From: Verrucomicrobiota bacterium
GTDB lineage: Bacteria > Verrucomicrobiota > Verrucomicrobiia > Opitutales > Opitutaceae
Reading direction: 5' to 3'
NCBI GenBank assembly: GCA_016871775.1
Contig: VHCI01000001.1
Span: 1 to 64,000 of the forward strand
Length of the DNA: 64,000 nt
Below the pieces are notes generated by a model, which worked only from the letters and a program-made list of their open reading frames with translations, ran no database searches and was not told where the DNA came from. The stretch's first letter is position 1; every line of letters starts with the position of its first letter. Shown one piece after another: positions 9,685 through 19,355 of this stretch. Both the position numbers and the translations under genes were made by a program.

Positions 9685-10449
9685 ATGCTAGGCTGGTCAA
9701 CGAACCTTTTCCGCGTGGCGGGAATTCAGCTCTCGCTGCACGGCTCATTTTACCTGCTGCTGGGGCTCAACGCTTGGCACGGTTGGCGAGACGCGGGCTG
9801 GGCCGGGTTGTGGTGGCACAGCAGCATCCTGGTGGCCTTCTTCCTTTGCGTGGTGTTGCACGAGCTCGGTCACTGCTTCGCTGCCCAGCGGTACGGAGTC
9901 GGGGTCTCGCGAATTTTGCTCCTTCCCATCGGCGGCGTGGCCGAGTTCGACGGCATTCCTCCGGAGCCGCGGCGCGAGGTGGTGATCAGCCTCGCCGGAC
10001 CGACGGTCAACTTCGTCCTCGCTGCCGGGCTCTGGCTCGCGCTTCGCGGGTTGCCTGCGACAAAGGAACTGCCCAACGCGCTCCCGGATCTCGCCGCGTC
10101 CCTAGAGCTCCTGCTGACCTGGAATCTCCTGATGGGAACCTTCAATCTGATCCCGGCGTTTCCGATGGACGGCGGACGCGTGCTCCGCGCGCTGCTGGCG
10201 GTAAAAATGGACTACGTGCGCGCGACCTTTTGGGCGGCCACGGTGGGCAAGGTCGTGGCTGTCGCGGGCGCGGTGGCGGCGTACTTCCATCAACCGCTGG
10301 CAATTCTGTTGTTCCTCTTTGTGTTCATCGTGGGCGAGATAGAGTACCGGGGCGCTCGGCGCCGGGCCGCGGAGGAGGCGCATTTTCGGCTGACGATGGA
10401 ACGGCTCCGTGCCCAGAGCATCGCCCCCGCGACGACGCCCCCCGTCTGA
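9685..10449 (+). CDS. Site-2 protease family (M50) membrane metalloprotease
   Basis: A 254-residue integral membrane zinc protease. The first conserved helix contains H59-E60-L-G-H63 and the second metal motif NLIPAFPMDGGR lies at 154-165 with D162 as third ligand. Five to six hydrophobic segments are visible and there is no PDZ or CBS domain, so it belongs to the compact SpoIVFB-like group. Such enzymes cut transmembrane segments, often of anti-sigma factors or other membrane-bound regulators. It is divergent from the HTH-less NtrC-type regulator with only 85 bases between the starts. Its substrate is unknown. Confidence 0.9.
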   Translation: MLGWSTNLFRVAGIQLSLHGSFYLLLGLNAWHGWRDAGWAGLWWHSSILVAFFLCVVLHELGHCFAAQRYGVGVSRILLLPIGGVAEFDGIPPEPRREVVISLAGPTVNFVLAAGLWLALRGLPATKELPNALPDLAASLELLLTWNLLMGTFNLIPAFPMDGGRVLRALLAVKMDYVRATFWAATVGKVVAVAGAVAAYFHQPLAILLFLFVFIVGEIEYRGARRRAAEEAHFRLTMERLRAQSIAPATTPPV

Positions 10450-10480
10450 GGCCGGCTGAGGCGGGCTCGGGCCGCGCGAG

Positions 10481-11839
10481 TCAGCGCGCGGTGAGGTCGA
10501 AGGCGGCGATCTCCTCGTCGTTACGGACGAGGACGGCCCGGTTGGCGAAGGCGGGATGGGACCAGTGCACTTCCCGGACGCCGGCGCGGTTGGTCGGCGT
10601 TACCAGCTGGGCCCGGCCCAGTTCTTCGCAACCTGCGGGCGTGAGGCGCAGGAGCAGCAGCTGTCCAAGCTCGTTGTAGAGGAAGTAACGGTCCTCATGC
10701 CGCACGAGGAAAGCGGTCACCCAGCGGGCGGGCTTTCCGTTGGCGGTCGTGGGTCCAAGCGTCTCCCAAAGCCGCTCCCCGGTTTCGAGCCGCAGGCCGC
10801 GCAGCTGGCCGAAGGCGCAGACGCCGTAGATGTGGCCATCGGCGATGAACGGGGTACCCATCAGGCTGTGGAGGCCCTCGGTCCTTGTCTCGCTCGGGCC
10901 GCGGATGCTCCAGACCTCCTGGGCCTCGGGACGGTCCGCCGCCAGCCGCAGCAGCTTCGAGCCGTCGAAAAAGGTGGAGAGCAGGAGCAGGTCGCCGGCG
11001 AGGCGTGGTGAGCCGATGGCGTGCGCGAGCTTGGTTTTAAAGGGCACGCTCCAAAGCACCTCCCCGGTCGCGGGCCGGAGCCCGGAGATAGCTTCCGCGT
11101 CCCACGCCAGCACCTGGCGGGTGCCGCCAGCCTCCACCACTACCGGAGTAGAATAACCCGGCTCCCGCGGGGGCAGGGCTCGCCAGCGGATCTCGCCCGT
11201 GCGCTTGTCCAGCGCGTGCAGGGTGTGCGCGTCGCCGCCGGTCAGGCACAGCAGCAAGTCGCCCTCCACCACGGGCGCCGAGGCGAAGCCCCACAGCGGG
11301 GTGCGGGCCGCGAAGTCGCGCGGGTAGTGCCGGGACCAGAGCACGTGGCCGGTCGCCGCCTCCAGGCAATGCAGGTGACCTTCCGCGCCCAAAGTGTAAA
11401 CCCGGTCCCCGTCGGCCTCGGGTGCCGCGCGCGGGCCGGAGGGGTAGCTCAGGTCGTACGGGCAGTCGTACTCGTGCGTCCAGAGGATGCGCCCGGTCCG
11501 CTCGTCGAGGCAAACGACCCGTTCCACGCCTGGCTCGGCGGTGCGCTTGAGCGCGCCGGCGGCACCGCCTCGCGTCTGCGAGCGCGGCCGGTCGAGGACG
11601 AAGACGCGACCGCCCGCGACCACCGGACTGCTGTAACCCGCGGCGATGGGGGTGCGCCAGCGCACGGGTGGGCGCCCTTCAGGGAAGGCGGCAAGTACGC
11701 CGGTTTCCCGCCAGACGCTGTCGCGCTGCGGGCCGTGCCAATGGGGCCAGTCTGCGGCCCGGGCGGTGCTGGTCAGGGCGGCGGTGAGCAGCAGGAAAAC
11801 GAACGCTCCCACCGGGCAGGGAGGGAGCGTTCGGGACAT
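10481..11839 (-). CDS. Exported PQQ-like beta-propeller repeat protein
   Basis: A 452-residue secreted protein with a signal peptide (MSRTLPPCPVGAFVFLLLTAALTSTARA). The mature part starts with DWPHWHGPQRDSVWRE, which is typical of PQQ-like propeller proteins common in Verrucomicrobia and Planctomycetes. It is followed by repeated blades with the W-x-tail pattern (for example GRILWTHEYDC, GHVLWSRHYPRD, GEIRWRALP, GEVLWSVPF, GERLWETLGP). Several blades carry SSPVVAGGRVFVLD-like strands. There are no clear catalytic residues. These proteins are annotated as PQQ-binding-like, but binding is not established and the function is unknown. It is convergent with the site-2 protease gene and 35 bases upstream of the aldolase 3' end. 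Confidence 0.85.
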   Translation of the reverse strand: MSRTLPPCPVGAFVFLLLTAALTSTARAADWPHWHGPQRDSVWRETGVLAAFPEGRPPVRWRTPIAAGYSSPVVAGGRVFVLDRPRSQTRGGAAGALKRTAEPGVERVVCLDERTGRILWTHEYDCPYDLSYPSGPRAAPEADGDRVYTLGAEGHLHCLEAATGHVLWSRHYPRDFAARTPLWGFASAPVVEGDLLLCLTGGDAHTLHALDKRTGEIRWRALPPREPGYSTPVVVEAGGTRQVLAWDAEAISGLRPATGEVLWSVPFKTKLAHAIGSPRLAGDLLLLSTFFDGSKLLRLAADRPEAQEVWSIRGPSETRTEGLHSLMGTPFIADGHIYGVCAFGQLRGLRLETGERLWETLGPTTANGKPARWVTAFLVRHEDRYFLYNELGQLLLLRLTPAGCEELGRAQLVTPTNRAGVREVHWSHPAFANRAVLVRNDEEIAAFDLTAR

Positions 11840-11874
11840 TTGCGAGGGGGGCGGGCGGCGGCCGGCCCGCCGGC

Positions 11875-12825
11875 TCAGCGGCCGAGGCTGGCGCGCAGGC
11901 TCGCGAGTTGGCCGGCGCTGCCGAGCAGCTGGTTCCGGCTGCCGATGAACTTGGCGTACTCGTCGATGAAGACCTTGCCGGGCGGGCGGAAGTCGAACTC
12001 CGCGGGCTTGTCGCGGAAGAACTCGCGGTGGACGCGGGTCCAGACGAGGCGACCGTCGGTATCGATGTTGACCTTGGTCACACCGAGGCGCGCCGCGGGC
12101 AGGTACTCGTTGGGATCCACGCCCATCGAGTCCTTGATCTGGCCGCCGGCGCGGTTGATCCGGTCGACCTCGTCTTTCGGCACGCTGGAGCTGCCGTGCA
12201 TCACCAGCGGGAAGCCGGGCAGGCGATCCTTGATCTTCTGCAGCACGTCGAAATGGAGCGATTGCCTGCCCTTGAACTTGAAGGCGCCGTGTGACGTGCC
12301 GATGGCGCAGGCGAGTGAATCGGACCCAGTGCGCTTCACAAAGTCTTCGGCTTCATCGGGGTCGGTAAGGCAGGCGTGGCCTTCCTCGACCTTGATGTCC
12401 TCCTCGACGCCCCCGAGCATTCCCAGCTCAGCCTCGACCGAGATGCCCTTAGCGTGCGCCTTCTCCACCACGCGGCGCGTGATCGCGACGTTCTGGTCGA
12501 AGGGGTCGTGCGAAGCGTCGATCATCACCGAGCTGAAGAAGCCCGAGTTGATGCAGTCGTAGCAGGTCTCCTCGTCGCCGTGGTCTAGGTGGACGGCGAA
12601 GATCGCCTCCGGGAAGATGTCGCCAGCGGCGCGGATGATGGCCTCCAGCATCCGCTTGTCGGTGTACTTCCGCGCGCCCTTCGAAATCTGAATGATGAAG
12701 GGGGCCTGCGATTCAATGCAGCCCCGGAAGAGGCCCATCGCCTGCTCGGCGTTGTTGATGTTATAGGCGCCAACGGCATACTTGCCGTAGGCGTGCTGGA
12801 ACAGCTGCGCGGTGGTGACGATCAT
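11875..12825 (-). CDS. fba: Class II fructose-bisphosphate aldolase
   Basis: A 316-residue zinc-dependent aldolase that splits fructose 1,6-bisphosphate into glyceraldehyde-3-phosphate and dihydroxyacetone phosphate in glycolysis, or runs in reverse in gluconeogenesis. The start MIVTTAQLFQHAYGKYAVGAYNI matches family N-termini. Zinc ligand region AVHLDHGDE, the VEAELGMLGGVEE segment, GTSHGAFK and VMHGSSSVP are all present, as is KVNIDTDGR near the end. I took the ATG at 12825; an in-frame start at 12879 would add 18 residues with no family resemblance. It lies downstream of topB on the same strand. Together with pgi further along, it covers part of central sugar metabolism. Confidence 0.93.
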   Translation of the reverse strand: MIVTTAQLFQHAYGKYAVGAYNINNAEQAMGLFRGCIESQAPFIIQISKGARKYTDKRMLEAIIRAAGDIFPEAIFAVHLDHGDEETCYDCINSGFFSSVMIDASHDPFDQNVAITRRVVEKAHAKGISVEAELGMLGGVEEDIKVEEGHACLTDPDEAEDFVKRTGSDSLACAIGTSHGAFKFKGRQSLHFDVLQKIKDRLPGFPLVMHGSSSVPKDEVDRINRAGGQIKDSMGVDPNEYLPAARLGVTKVNIDTDGRLVWTRVHREFFRDKPAEFDFRPPGKVFIDEYAKFIGSRNQLLGSAGQLASLRASLGR

Positions 12826-12896
12826 GACAGGGAAATTCTGCTCCAGCGTCCGGAGGCGCCCCTCTGGGGGCAAGGGCAATCTCCGCCGGGGTCGGA

Positions 12897-15695
12897 TCAG
12901 CGGGGCGGGAACTCGAACTCTGCCTTCGCCCCGGTGGGGGAGAGCACCAGGTAGGCGGAGAAAGCTTGCCCGCGCTTAGACATGAAGCCGGAAATCAGGC
13001 CGGTCTTCCCCTCCGCGCAAAGGCGCCGGACTTCCTCCTCGGGGATCTCGCGGCCGCAGAGCTGGCGCTTCAAGGTGAATACGACCCGGTTGTTCTGCTC
13101 GAGGCGGCGGACGTAGAAGGCCTCAGTCGTCGCGACGAGCTCGCCGCCCTTGTGCCTCGCGCTAGGCCCCAGCGTCTGGGCGGAAGAGAGGTCAGGCGGT
13201 GCCTTGGCCTTGCGGACGATCGGGTTGCCGTCTTTGTCCACCTTCGGTTTGCGGGGCGGGAATTCCCACGCGATGCGGCCGGCCTCGCGCTTGAGGAAGG
13301 CGTCGAACGGTCGGCCCTTCTTCGAGATGAAACCCTGGATGAGGTCGGTCTTGCCCGTGGTCACCAGCTGGATGGCAGCCTCGCGGGGGATCGCCTTTTG
13401 GCACATCAGGCGGCCGACGCGGAACGCCTGCGTCCAGCCTTCGCCCTCGCGGGCGCGGAGCACGTAGCTGTTGCCCGACTCGCACAGCTCGGCGCCCGAG
13501 GCGGGGTCGGTCCAGAACGGCTGGAGCTCGCCGAGGTCCTGTTTGTCGCCGAAGTCGTAGGAGGCTTGCCACTTCTCCTTGTCCTCGTCGCGCGCGAGCC
13601 GCAGGGTCGCGGCGAAACGGGCGCGGGTCTTGGCGGAAATGAAGCCGTCTAGCGGGCCGACGACCCGCTTCTCGACCAGCTCTTTGACCTCGTGCTCCTC
13701 CATCCGGCGGCCGCCGATGACCTTGTAGATCATCAGCTCGCCGTCCTGCGACTTGTAGCCGCGCAGGGTCTCGCGCAGCGGCTTGTGGTCGGTCGGGGAG
13801 AGAATGTCGGTGACGCGGGCGACCGAGTCGTCCTCCTCGAAGCCCTTGACCCGCTCAACGATGCCGCGGGTGGTGGCGACGATCTCCGCCATGAACTTCT
13901 CCCGCGGGAAGCGGTTCTGTTCCATCTGGCGGAGCTTGAACTCCCACTCGCCGGTGAGGTCCGGCTTGGTGAGCTCCTCCGCCTTCACGGCGGCGAGGAA
14001 CTGGATCAGCTGCTCGGCCTTGGCGGTCGGGATGAGCTCCCGCTGCGGGCGATCGATGTACTTCTGGTTGATCAGGCCGTCGATCGTGTCCGCGCGGGTG
14101 GCCGGCGTACCCAGGCCGCGCTCCTTCATCGCCTCGGCCAGTTCCTCGTCGTCCACCAGCTTGCCAGCGCCCTCCATCGCGGAGAGCAGCGTCGCCTCGG
14201 TGTAGCGGGGGGGCGGTTTGGTCGCCTCGCTGTGGAGCGTGGCCCCGGTCGTGACTGCGGCAGGCGGGTTGCCGTCGGCCGGTTCCAGCGAGGGCAGGGA
14301 GCGTCCGTCCGCGGAGTCCTCGTCGATCGTCGCGCGCCCGTACACCGCCAGCCAGCCGGCGGCGGTGAGCACCTTGCCCTCGGTCTTGAACTCGTGTCCC
14401 GGGGCGACGGTGCTGATCCGGGTGGTGACGTCGAACTCGGCCGCGGGGAAGAAGGCGGCGACGAAGCGGCGCGCGATCATATCGAAGATCTTCGCCTCAA
14501 GCTCCTCGAGGCCGCGGGCCTCGTTGACGGTGGGGATGATCGCGAAGTGGTCCGAGATTTGCGCGTTGTTGAAGATGCGCTTGTTCGGACGGACCCATCC
14601 TGCCTCGAGCACCTGGGCGGCGAAGGGGGCGAGGGGACCGCCGAGGCCGCGGAGGGTGTCGCGGACGGTCGGCTGGTAATCCTCGGGGAGGGCCCGCGAG
14701 TCGGTGCGGGGGTAGGTGATCACTTTATGGCGCTCATAGAGAGCTTGGGCGATCTGGAGCGTGCGGCGGGCGGGGAGACCGAAGCGGTTGTTGGCCTCGC
14801 GCTGGAGGGTGGTCAGGTCGTACAAGCGGGGAGCCGCCTGAGTGCTGCCCTTGCGCTCCTCGGTGACCCGCGCGGGCGGGCGGCCCTGGCAGGCGGCGTG
14901 CACCGCCTCTGCGGCCGCGCGGTCCCAGATGCGGTCGATGCGGTCGTGCTCGTCGCCCTCGACGCGCCGGAAGCCGGGTCGCTGGTAGACGCCCTCGTAG
15001 GTGCCCTGGCGGACAGCAAAGGTGGCGGTGACGCGCCAGTAGTCGCGGGGGCGGAAGTTGCGGATCTCCAGCTCGCGGGCGTAGACCATCGCGAGGGTCG
15101 GGGTCTGGACGCGGCCGACGGAGGCGACGTTTCCGGCGCGGGACCCGAACATCCGCTTCGTCAGCGCCCGGGTGCCGTTGATGCCGATCAGCCAGTCGCT
15201 CTCGCTGCGGCAACGGGCGGCCTGCTCCAGGCCGGCCATCCGCTCGCCGTCGCGGAGATTGCGGAAGGCCTCGCGGATGCCCTCGGTGGTCATCGTCTGC
15301 ATCCACGCGCGCTTCACCGGTAGCCGGCACTTCGCGAGCTGGTACAGGTAGGCGAAGATGAGCTCGCCCTCGCGTCCGGCGTCGCAGGCGTTCACAACCT
15401 GGCCGACATCCTTGCGGCCGAGGAGCTTCTTCACCGCGGTGAAGCGCTCCTTTGCGTCCTCGCTTGGCTTTAGCCCGAACTTCTCCGGGATGATCGGTAG
15501 GGTTTCTAGCCGCCAGAAACCGTACTTCTTCTTGTCGATGTCCTCCGGCATCTCCAGCTCGACCACGTGGCCGACCGCGTAGGAGATGACGTACTCGTCG
15601 TTCTCGTAGTGGTCTCCCTTCTTGGGGATCTTGCCTAGAGCGCGCGCGAGGTCTGCCGCGACGGACGGCTTCTCGGCGATGACGAGTGACTTCAT
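12897..15695 (-). CDS. topB: DNA topoisomerase III with three C-terminal Toprim_Crpt-type repeats
   Basis: A 932-residue type IA topoisomerase that relaxes or decatenates DNA through single-strand breaks. The Toprim domain begins MKSLVIAEKPSVAADLARAL and has acidic D105-A-G-R-E-G-E111. The SVGRVQTPTLAMV segment and active-site Y328 in VITYPRTDSR follow. After the topoisomerase core (to about residue 620) there are no zinc-finger Cys clusters. Instead there are three related blocks with the pattern ...G-x-I/L-x-GF-x-S/A-K (GPLDGFISAKTRARF, IQGFISKKGRPFDAFL and ISGFMSKRGQAFSAYL). Those match the C-terminal repeat found in some TopB proteins. Average TopB proteins are about 650-700 residues, so the tail is long. 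Confidence 0.93.
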   Translation of the reverse strand: MKSLVIAEKPSVAADLARALGKIPKKGDHYENDEYVISYAVGHVVELEMPEDIDKKKYGFWRLETLPIIPEKFGLKPSEDAKERFTAVKKLLGRKDVGQVVNACDAGREGELIFAYLYQLAKCRLPVKRAWMQTMTTEGIREAFRNLRDGERMAGLEQAARCRSESDWLIGINGTRALTKRMFGSRAGNVASVGRVQTPTLAMVYARELEIRNFRPRDYWRVTATFAVRQGTYEGVYQRPGFRRVEGDEHDRIDRIWDRAAAEAVHAACQGRPPARVTEERKGSTQAAPRLYDLTTLQREANNRFGLPARRTLQIAQALYERHKVITYPRTDSRALPEDYQPTVRDTLRGLGGPLAPFAAQVLEAGWVRPNKRIFNNAQISDHFAIIPTVNEARGLEELEAKIFDMIARRFVAAFFPAAEFDVTTRISTVAPGHEFKTEGKVLTAAGWLAVYGRATIDEDSADGRSLPSLEPADGNPPAAVTTGATLHSEATKPPPRYTEATLLSAMEGAGKLVDDEELAEAMKERGLGTPATRADTIDGLINQKYIDRPQRELIPTAKAEQLIQFLAAVKAEELTKPDLTGEWEFKLRQMEQNRFPREKFMAEIVATTRGIVERVKGFEEDDSVARVTDILSPTDHKPLRETLRGYKSQDGELMIYKVIGGRRMEEHEVKELVEKRVVGPLDGFISAKTRARFAATLRLARDEDKEKWQASYDFGDKQDLGELQPFWTDPASGAELCESGNSYVLRAREGEGWTQAFRVGRLMCQKAIPREAAIQLVTTGKTDLIQGFISKKGRPFDAFLKREAGRIAWEFPPRKPKVDKDGNPIVRKAKAPPDLSSAQTLGPSARHKGGELVATTEAFYVRRLEQNNRVVFTLKRQLCGREIPEEEVRRLCAEGKTGLISGFMSKRGQAFSAYLVLSPTGAKAEFEFPPR

Positions 15696-15775
15696 CGGAC
15701 GCGACCCGGTACCGTCGCGCCCGTGAAGTGCAAGACCTAGTTTTGTTTCCGCGCGGGTTCCGCGTCGTCCGCGGC

Positions 15776-16867
15776 TCAGGCGGCGGCGACCCGCGGGGTT
15801 TCGGCGAGCGCGGCGTCGAAGGCCGCGAGCATCGCGGCGATCGTGGCGTCGGTCTCGTCTCCCATGTTTGAGATGCGGAAGGTCTTGCCCTTGAGCTTCC
15901 CGTAGCCGCCGTCGATCACCAGGCCATGCTTGGACTTCAGAGTCTTGTTGAGCGCGCCGAGGTCATAGCCGAGGTTGTTCGCGAAGCAGTTGAGCGTCAC
16001 TGAGCCGAAGCCCGGCGGCGGGAACATCGTGAAGCCCTTGGCGAGGACATGCTCGCGCACGGTACGGTTGAGCCGGGCATGGCGGGCGTGTCGGTTGGCG
16101 ATGCCCTCCGCCCGGATGTCCTCGAGCTTCGACTGCAGCGCGTAGATCAGCGAGATCGCGGGCGTGCTCGGCGTCATTCCCTGCTCGTGGTTCTTCTGGA
16201 ACTCGACCAAGTCGAAGTAATACCCTCGATTATCTAGCTCCGCAGCGCGCTCGAGGGCGCGGGCGGAGGCGGAGACGAGGGCGAGGCCGGGCGGCAGGGC
16301 GAGCGCCTTTTGCGAGCCAGTGACGAGGATGTCGATCCCGAGTTCGTCCTTCGGGAGCGGCATCGCGCTGAAGGAGCTGACGGTGTCGACGATCGAGATC
16401 ACCGCGGGGAATTCGCGGATGACGCGCATCAGCGCGGGCAGGTCGCTCATGCAGCCGCACGAGGTCTCGTTATGAATGAGCGTGATCGCGTCGTAGCCGC
16501 CGGTGGCCAGCTCGCGGCGCACCGCGTCGGGATCCACGGGCTTTCCCCAGTCGAAGCGCAGGGCGGTGGCAGCTTTGCCGGCGCGAAGAGAAATGTCGTA
16601 CCACTTGTCCGAGAACGCCCCGTTCATGCAGTTCAAGACCTTTCGGCGGGTCACGTTGCGCAAGGCCCCCTCCATCACACCCCACGCGCTGCTGGTGGAG
16701 AGGTAAACCGGATCGCGGGTGCCGGCGAGGGCCTGCAAATCGAGCTGGATCGCTTGGTAGAGGCTGACGAAATCGGTGCTGCGGTGACCGATCATCGGGC
16801 GGGCCATCGCGCGGAGGGTCTTCTCGGAGACGGCGACCGGGCCGGGAATGAAAAGTTTGTAGTTCAT
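15776..16867 (-). CDS. Class V aminotransferase (serine/alanine-glyoxylate aminotransferase type)
   Basis: A 363-residue PLP enzyme of fold type I. The start [20 protein letters not shown] is the usual beginning of the alanine-glyoxylate/serine-pyruvate aminotransferase group. The PLP aspartate lies in SIVDTVSSF and the Schiff-base lysine is K187 in [15 protein letters not shown]. The likely reaction is transfer of the amino group from serine or alanine to glyoxylate or pyruvate, although phosphoserine aminotransferase-like or (S)-ureidoglycine aminotransferase activity cannot be excluded from sequence. It is 80 bases downstream of the topB start with no shared overlap, transcribed toward topB on the same strand, and divergent from lpxK. 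Confidence 0.85.
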   Translation of the reverse strand: MNYKLFIPGPVAVSEKTLRAMARPMIGHRSTDFVSLYQAIQLDLQALAGTRDPVYLSTSSAWGVMEGALRNVTRRKVLNCMNGAFSDKWYDISLRAGKAATALRFDWGKPVDPDAVRRELATGGYDAITLIHNETSCGCMSDLPALMRVIREFPAVISIVDTVSSFSAMPLPKDELGIDILVTGSQKALALPPGLALVSASARALERAAELDNRGYYFDLVEFQKNHEQGMTPSTPAISLIYALQSKLEDIRAEGIANRHARHARLNRTVREHVLAKGFTMFPPPGFGSVTLNCFANNLGYDLGALNKTLKSKHGLVIDGGYGKLKGKTFRISNMGDETDATIAAMLAAFDAALAETPRVAAA

Positions 16868-16954
16868 ATGGCGAAGAGTGCCGGCGGAATGCTGGGTGTG
16901 CGAAAACTGTTTACGTTGGCGGAAGCGTCAACCTTAGGTTTCGCGCCCGCGACG

Positions 16955-18169
16955 ATGTCTTCCTCCTGGCTCAACAAACAGCTCAACGCCCTCGAGCTTT
17001 TCACGGTCGACGTGATCTACGGGCGGCGCGCAGGCGCGGGCACCGCGGTCTACGGTGGCCTCCTGCAGGGGCTCTCTTGGCTCTTCAGCGCGGCCGCGCA
17101 GAGCCGCGCTTGGCTTTACCGGCACCGCATTTTGCACGACCAGCCGCTGGGCTGCCTCGTGGTCGTAGTCGGGAACCTCACCGTCGGGGGCACCGGGAAG
17201 ACCCCGGTGGTGGAGAAGTTCGCGCGCGCGCTCCGCGAACGCGGTCGTCGCGTCGCGATCCTCAGCCGGGGGTACAAAAGCCGCGGGGCTCCCCTCTGGC
17301 GCCGCGCGTGGTGGCGGCTTACTCACGCCGAGCCGCCCCCGCCCCGCGTGGTCAGCGACGGCGAACGGCTGCTCCTGAGCAGTGAGGAGGCCGGCGACGA
17401 GCCGTGGATGCTCGCGCGGAACCTGCCGGGGGTCGTCGTCCTGGTGGACAAGAACCGCGTCCAGGCCGGCCGCTTTGCGGTGCGGCGCTTTGGCTGTGAC
17501 ACCCTCGTCCTGGACGACGGCTTCCAGTACCTCCCGCTGAAGGGGAGTCTGAACCTACTCCTGGTCGATAAGACGAACCCCTTCGGGAACGGGCACCTGC
17601 TGCCCCGCGGCATCCTGCGGGAGCCAATCAAGCACCTCCGCCGCGCCCACTATGTCTTCCTCACCAAGTCTGACGGTCGCCGCGACCCCGAGCTGGAGCG
17701 CGTGATCTCCTCCCACAACCCCACGGCGGACATCATCGAGTGCGCCCATCGCCCCCGGCACCTCCGGCGCTTCGGCCGCCCTGAGGAGTCCGCGGGCGGG
17801 CGTGAACCGCTCGCCTTCCTCCGGGGCCGGCGCGTCTTCGCCTTCAGCGGCATCGCCACTCCCGAAAGCTTCGAGAAATTTCTCCGCGATCTCGGCGCCG
17901 TGCTGGCCGGCCGCGAGCGTTTTCTCGACCACTACCGCTTCGGCGAGGAGGACCTCGGGCAACTCTTCGCGCAGGCCGCCCGCGACGGCGCCGAGTGCTT
18001 GGTCACGACCGAGAAGGACGCCGTCCGCATCCGGGACGACCTGCCGTGTCCGCTGCCCCTTTATTACCTGCGGCTCGAGATCGAGATCCTACGCGGCGCG
18101 GCCGATTTCGGCGAGGCCGTGGGCCGGATCTGCTTCCCTGTCTCCGGTGCGCGCTCAGCGGGCGGCTGA
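16955..18169 (+). CDS. lpxK: Tetraacyldisaccharide 4'-kinase (lipid A synthesis)
   Basis: A 404-residue LpxK, which phosphorylates the 4' position of the tetraacyldisaccharide lipid A precursor at the inner membrane. Its presence implies a Gram-negative outer membrane with lipid A. The membrane-associated N-terminus is followed by P-loop [12 protein letters not shown] (residues 73-84), [25 protein letters not shown] and [13 protein letters not shown], all family signatures. The ATG at 16955 is chosen because it gives the expected N-terminal amphipathic segment; the upstream frame is open but antisense to the aminotransferase gene. A C-terminal TTEKDAVRI motif is also present. It is slightly longer than E. 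coli LpxK (about 330). Confidence 0.94.
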   Translation: MSSSWLNKQLNALELFTVDVIYGRRAGAGTAVYGGLLQGLSWLFSAAAQSRAWLYRHRILHDQPLGCLVVVVGNLTVGGTGKTPVVEKFARALRERGRRVAILSRGYKSRGAPLWRRAWWRLTHAEPPPPRVVSDGERLLLSSEEAGDEPWMLARNLPGVVVLVDKNRVQAGRFAVRRFGCDTLVLDDGFQYLPLKGSLNLLLVDKTNPFGNGHLLPRGILREPIKHLRRAHYVFLTKSDGRRDPELERVISSHNPTADIIECAHRPRHLRRFGRPEESAGGREPLAFLRGRRVFAFSGIATPESFEKFLRDLGAVLAGRERFLDHYRFGEEDLGQLFAQAARDGAECLVTTEKDAVRIRDDLPCPLPLYYLRLEIEILRGAADFGEAVGRICFPVSGARSAGG

Positions 18170-18233
18170 TCACGCCGCGAGCCGTGTTTGCCCTTGCGAC
18201 GCCCGTGCACCCGGTCGTTAGTCTGCCGGGATT

Positions 18234-19355
18234 ATGCTGCTCGACTCCCGCTTCGAGAAACTGGCCGCTGGCCTCGCCGGATTCTCCGCCGAGCTCGCCC
18301 GCGGCGAGCGCGTTCTGATCGACGCCTCCGACGTGCCTGACGCGATGGTTATCGCGCTGGTCCGGGCGGCCCGGGCGCGCGGTGCGCACCCCTATGTGCA
18401 GCTCCACCGCGCCCGCATCTCCCGCGAGCTCGCGATGGGCGCCGAGGAGGCCCAGTTCGCCGCGCACGCTGAGGTCGAGCTGGCGCGGATGCAGCGGATG
18501 GACGCCTACATCGCGATCCGCGGCTCCGAGAACATCTTCGAGTCCGCCGACGTGCCCTCCGCGAAGGTCCAGCTTGTTTCGCGCCTGATGAAGCCGGTCC
18601 TCGACCACCGGGTGGGCCGGACAAAGTGGGTCGTGCTCCGCTGGCCCACGCCCTCGATGGCGCAGCAGGCGGGGATGAGCACAGAGGCCTTCGAGGACTT
18701 CTACTTCCGCGTCTGCACGCTCGACTACGCCCGGATGAGCCCGGGGATGAAGGCGCTGAACGACCTGATGTGCCGCACCGACCGGGTCCACATCAAGGGT
18801 CCCGGCACCGACCTGCGGTTCTCGATCAAGGGGATCGGCGCCCGTTCCTGCGGCGGCTCGCGCAACATCCCGGACGGCGAGGTCTTCTCCTGCCCGGTGA
18901 AGGACAGCGTTGAGGGGTTCATCCAGTACAATGCGCCCACGGTCTACCTCGGCCAGTCGTTTGACCAGGTCCGGCTCGCCTTCCGCAAGGGCCGTATCAC
19001 GGAGGCGACCGCGAACCACACGCGGCGGCTCAACGAGATCCTCGATAGCGACGCGGGCGCCCGCTTCATCGGCGAGTTCGCCATCGGCTTCAACCCGCAC
19101 ATCCTCGAGCCGATGCGAGACATCCTCTTCGACGAGAAGATCGCGGGCTCCTTTCACTTCACCCCGGGCCAGGCCTACGAGAGCGTCGGCAACGGCAACA
19201 AGTCGCAGGTCCACTGGGATCTGGTCTGCATCCAGCGGCCGGAGTACGGCGGCGGGGAGATCTGGTTCGACGGCAAACTCATCCGCAAGGACGGGCTTTT
19301 CGTGCCCAAGGCGCTGCAGAAGCTGAACCCCGCGTACCTGCTCGGGGGCCGATGA
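18234..19355 (+). CDS. M29-family metallo-aminopeptidase
   Basis: A 373-residue cytoplasmic aminopeptidase of the thermophilic metalloprotease family M29 (AmpS/aminopeptidase T type). It removes N-terminal amino acids using a two-metal centre. Supporting motifs are the [16 protein letters not shown] start, [46 protein letters not shown] (the conserved glutamate-containing metal segment) and [24 protein letters not shown] near the end with the metal His/Asp pair. Its stop overlaps the start of the adenosine deaminase gene (ATGA), so it heads a three-gene coupled operon. Confidence 0.9.
   Translation: MLLDSRFEKLAAGLAGFSAELARGERVLIDASDVPDAMVIALVRAARARGAHPYVQLHRARISRELAMGAEEAQFAAHAEVELARMQRMDAYIAIRGSENIFESADVPSAKVQLVSRLMKPVLDHRVGRTKWVVLRWPTPSMAQQAGMSTEAFEDFYFRVCTLDYARMSPGMKALNDLMCRTDRVHIKGPGTDLRFSIKGIGARSCGGSRNIPDGEVFSCPVKDSVEGFIQYNAPTVYLGQSFDQVRLAFRKGRITEATANHTRRLNEILDSDAGARFIGEFAIGFNPHILEPMRDILFDEKIAGSFHFTPGQAYESVGNGNKSQVHWDLVCIQRPEYGGGEIWFDGKLIRKDGLFVPKALQKLNPAYLLGGR

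Noticed and set aside
13692..15323. A 543-codon open frame on the plus strand, antisense to topB
   Set aside because: Mirror of the topoisomerase reading frame; no start signal and no recognisable domain.
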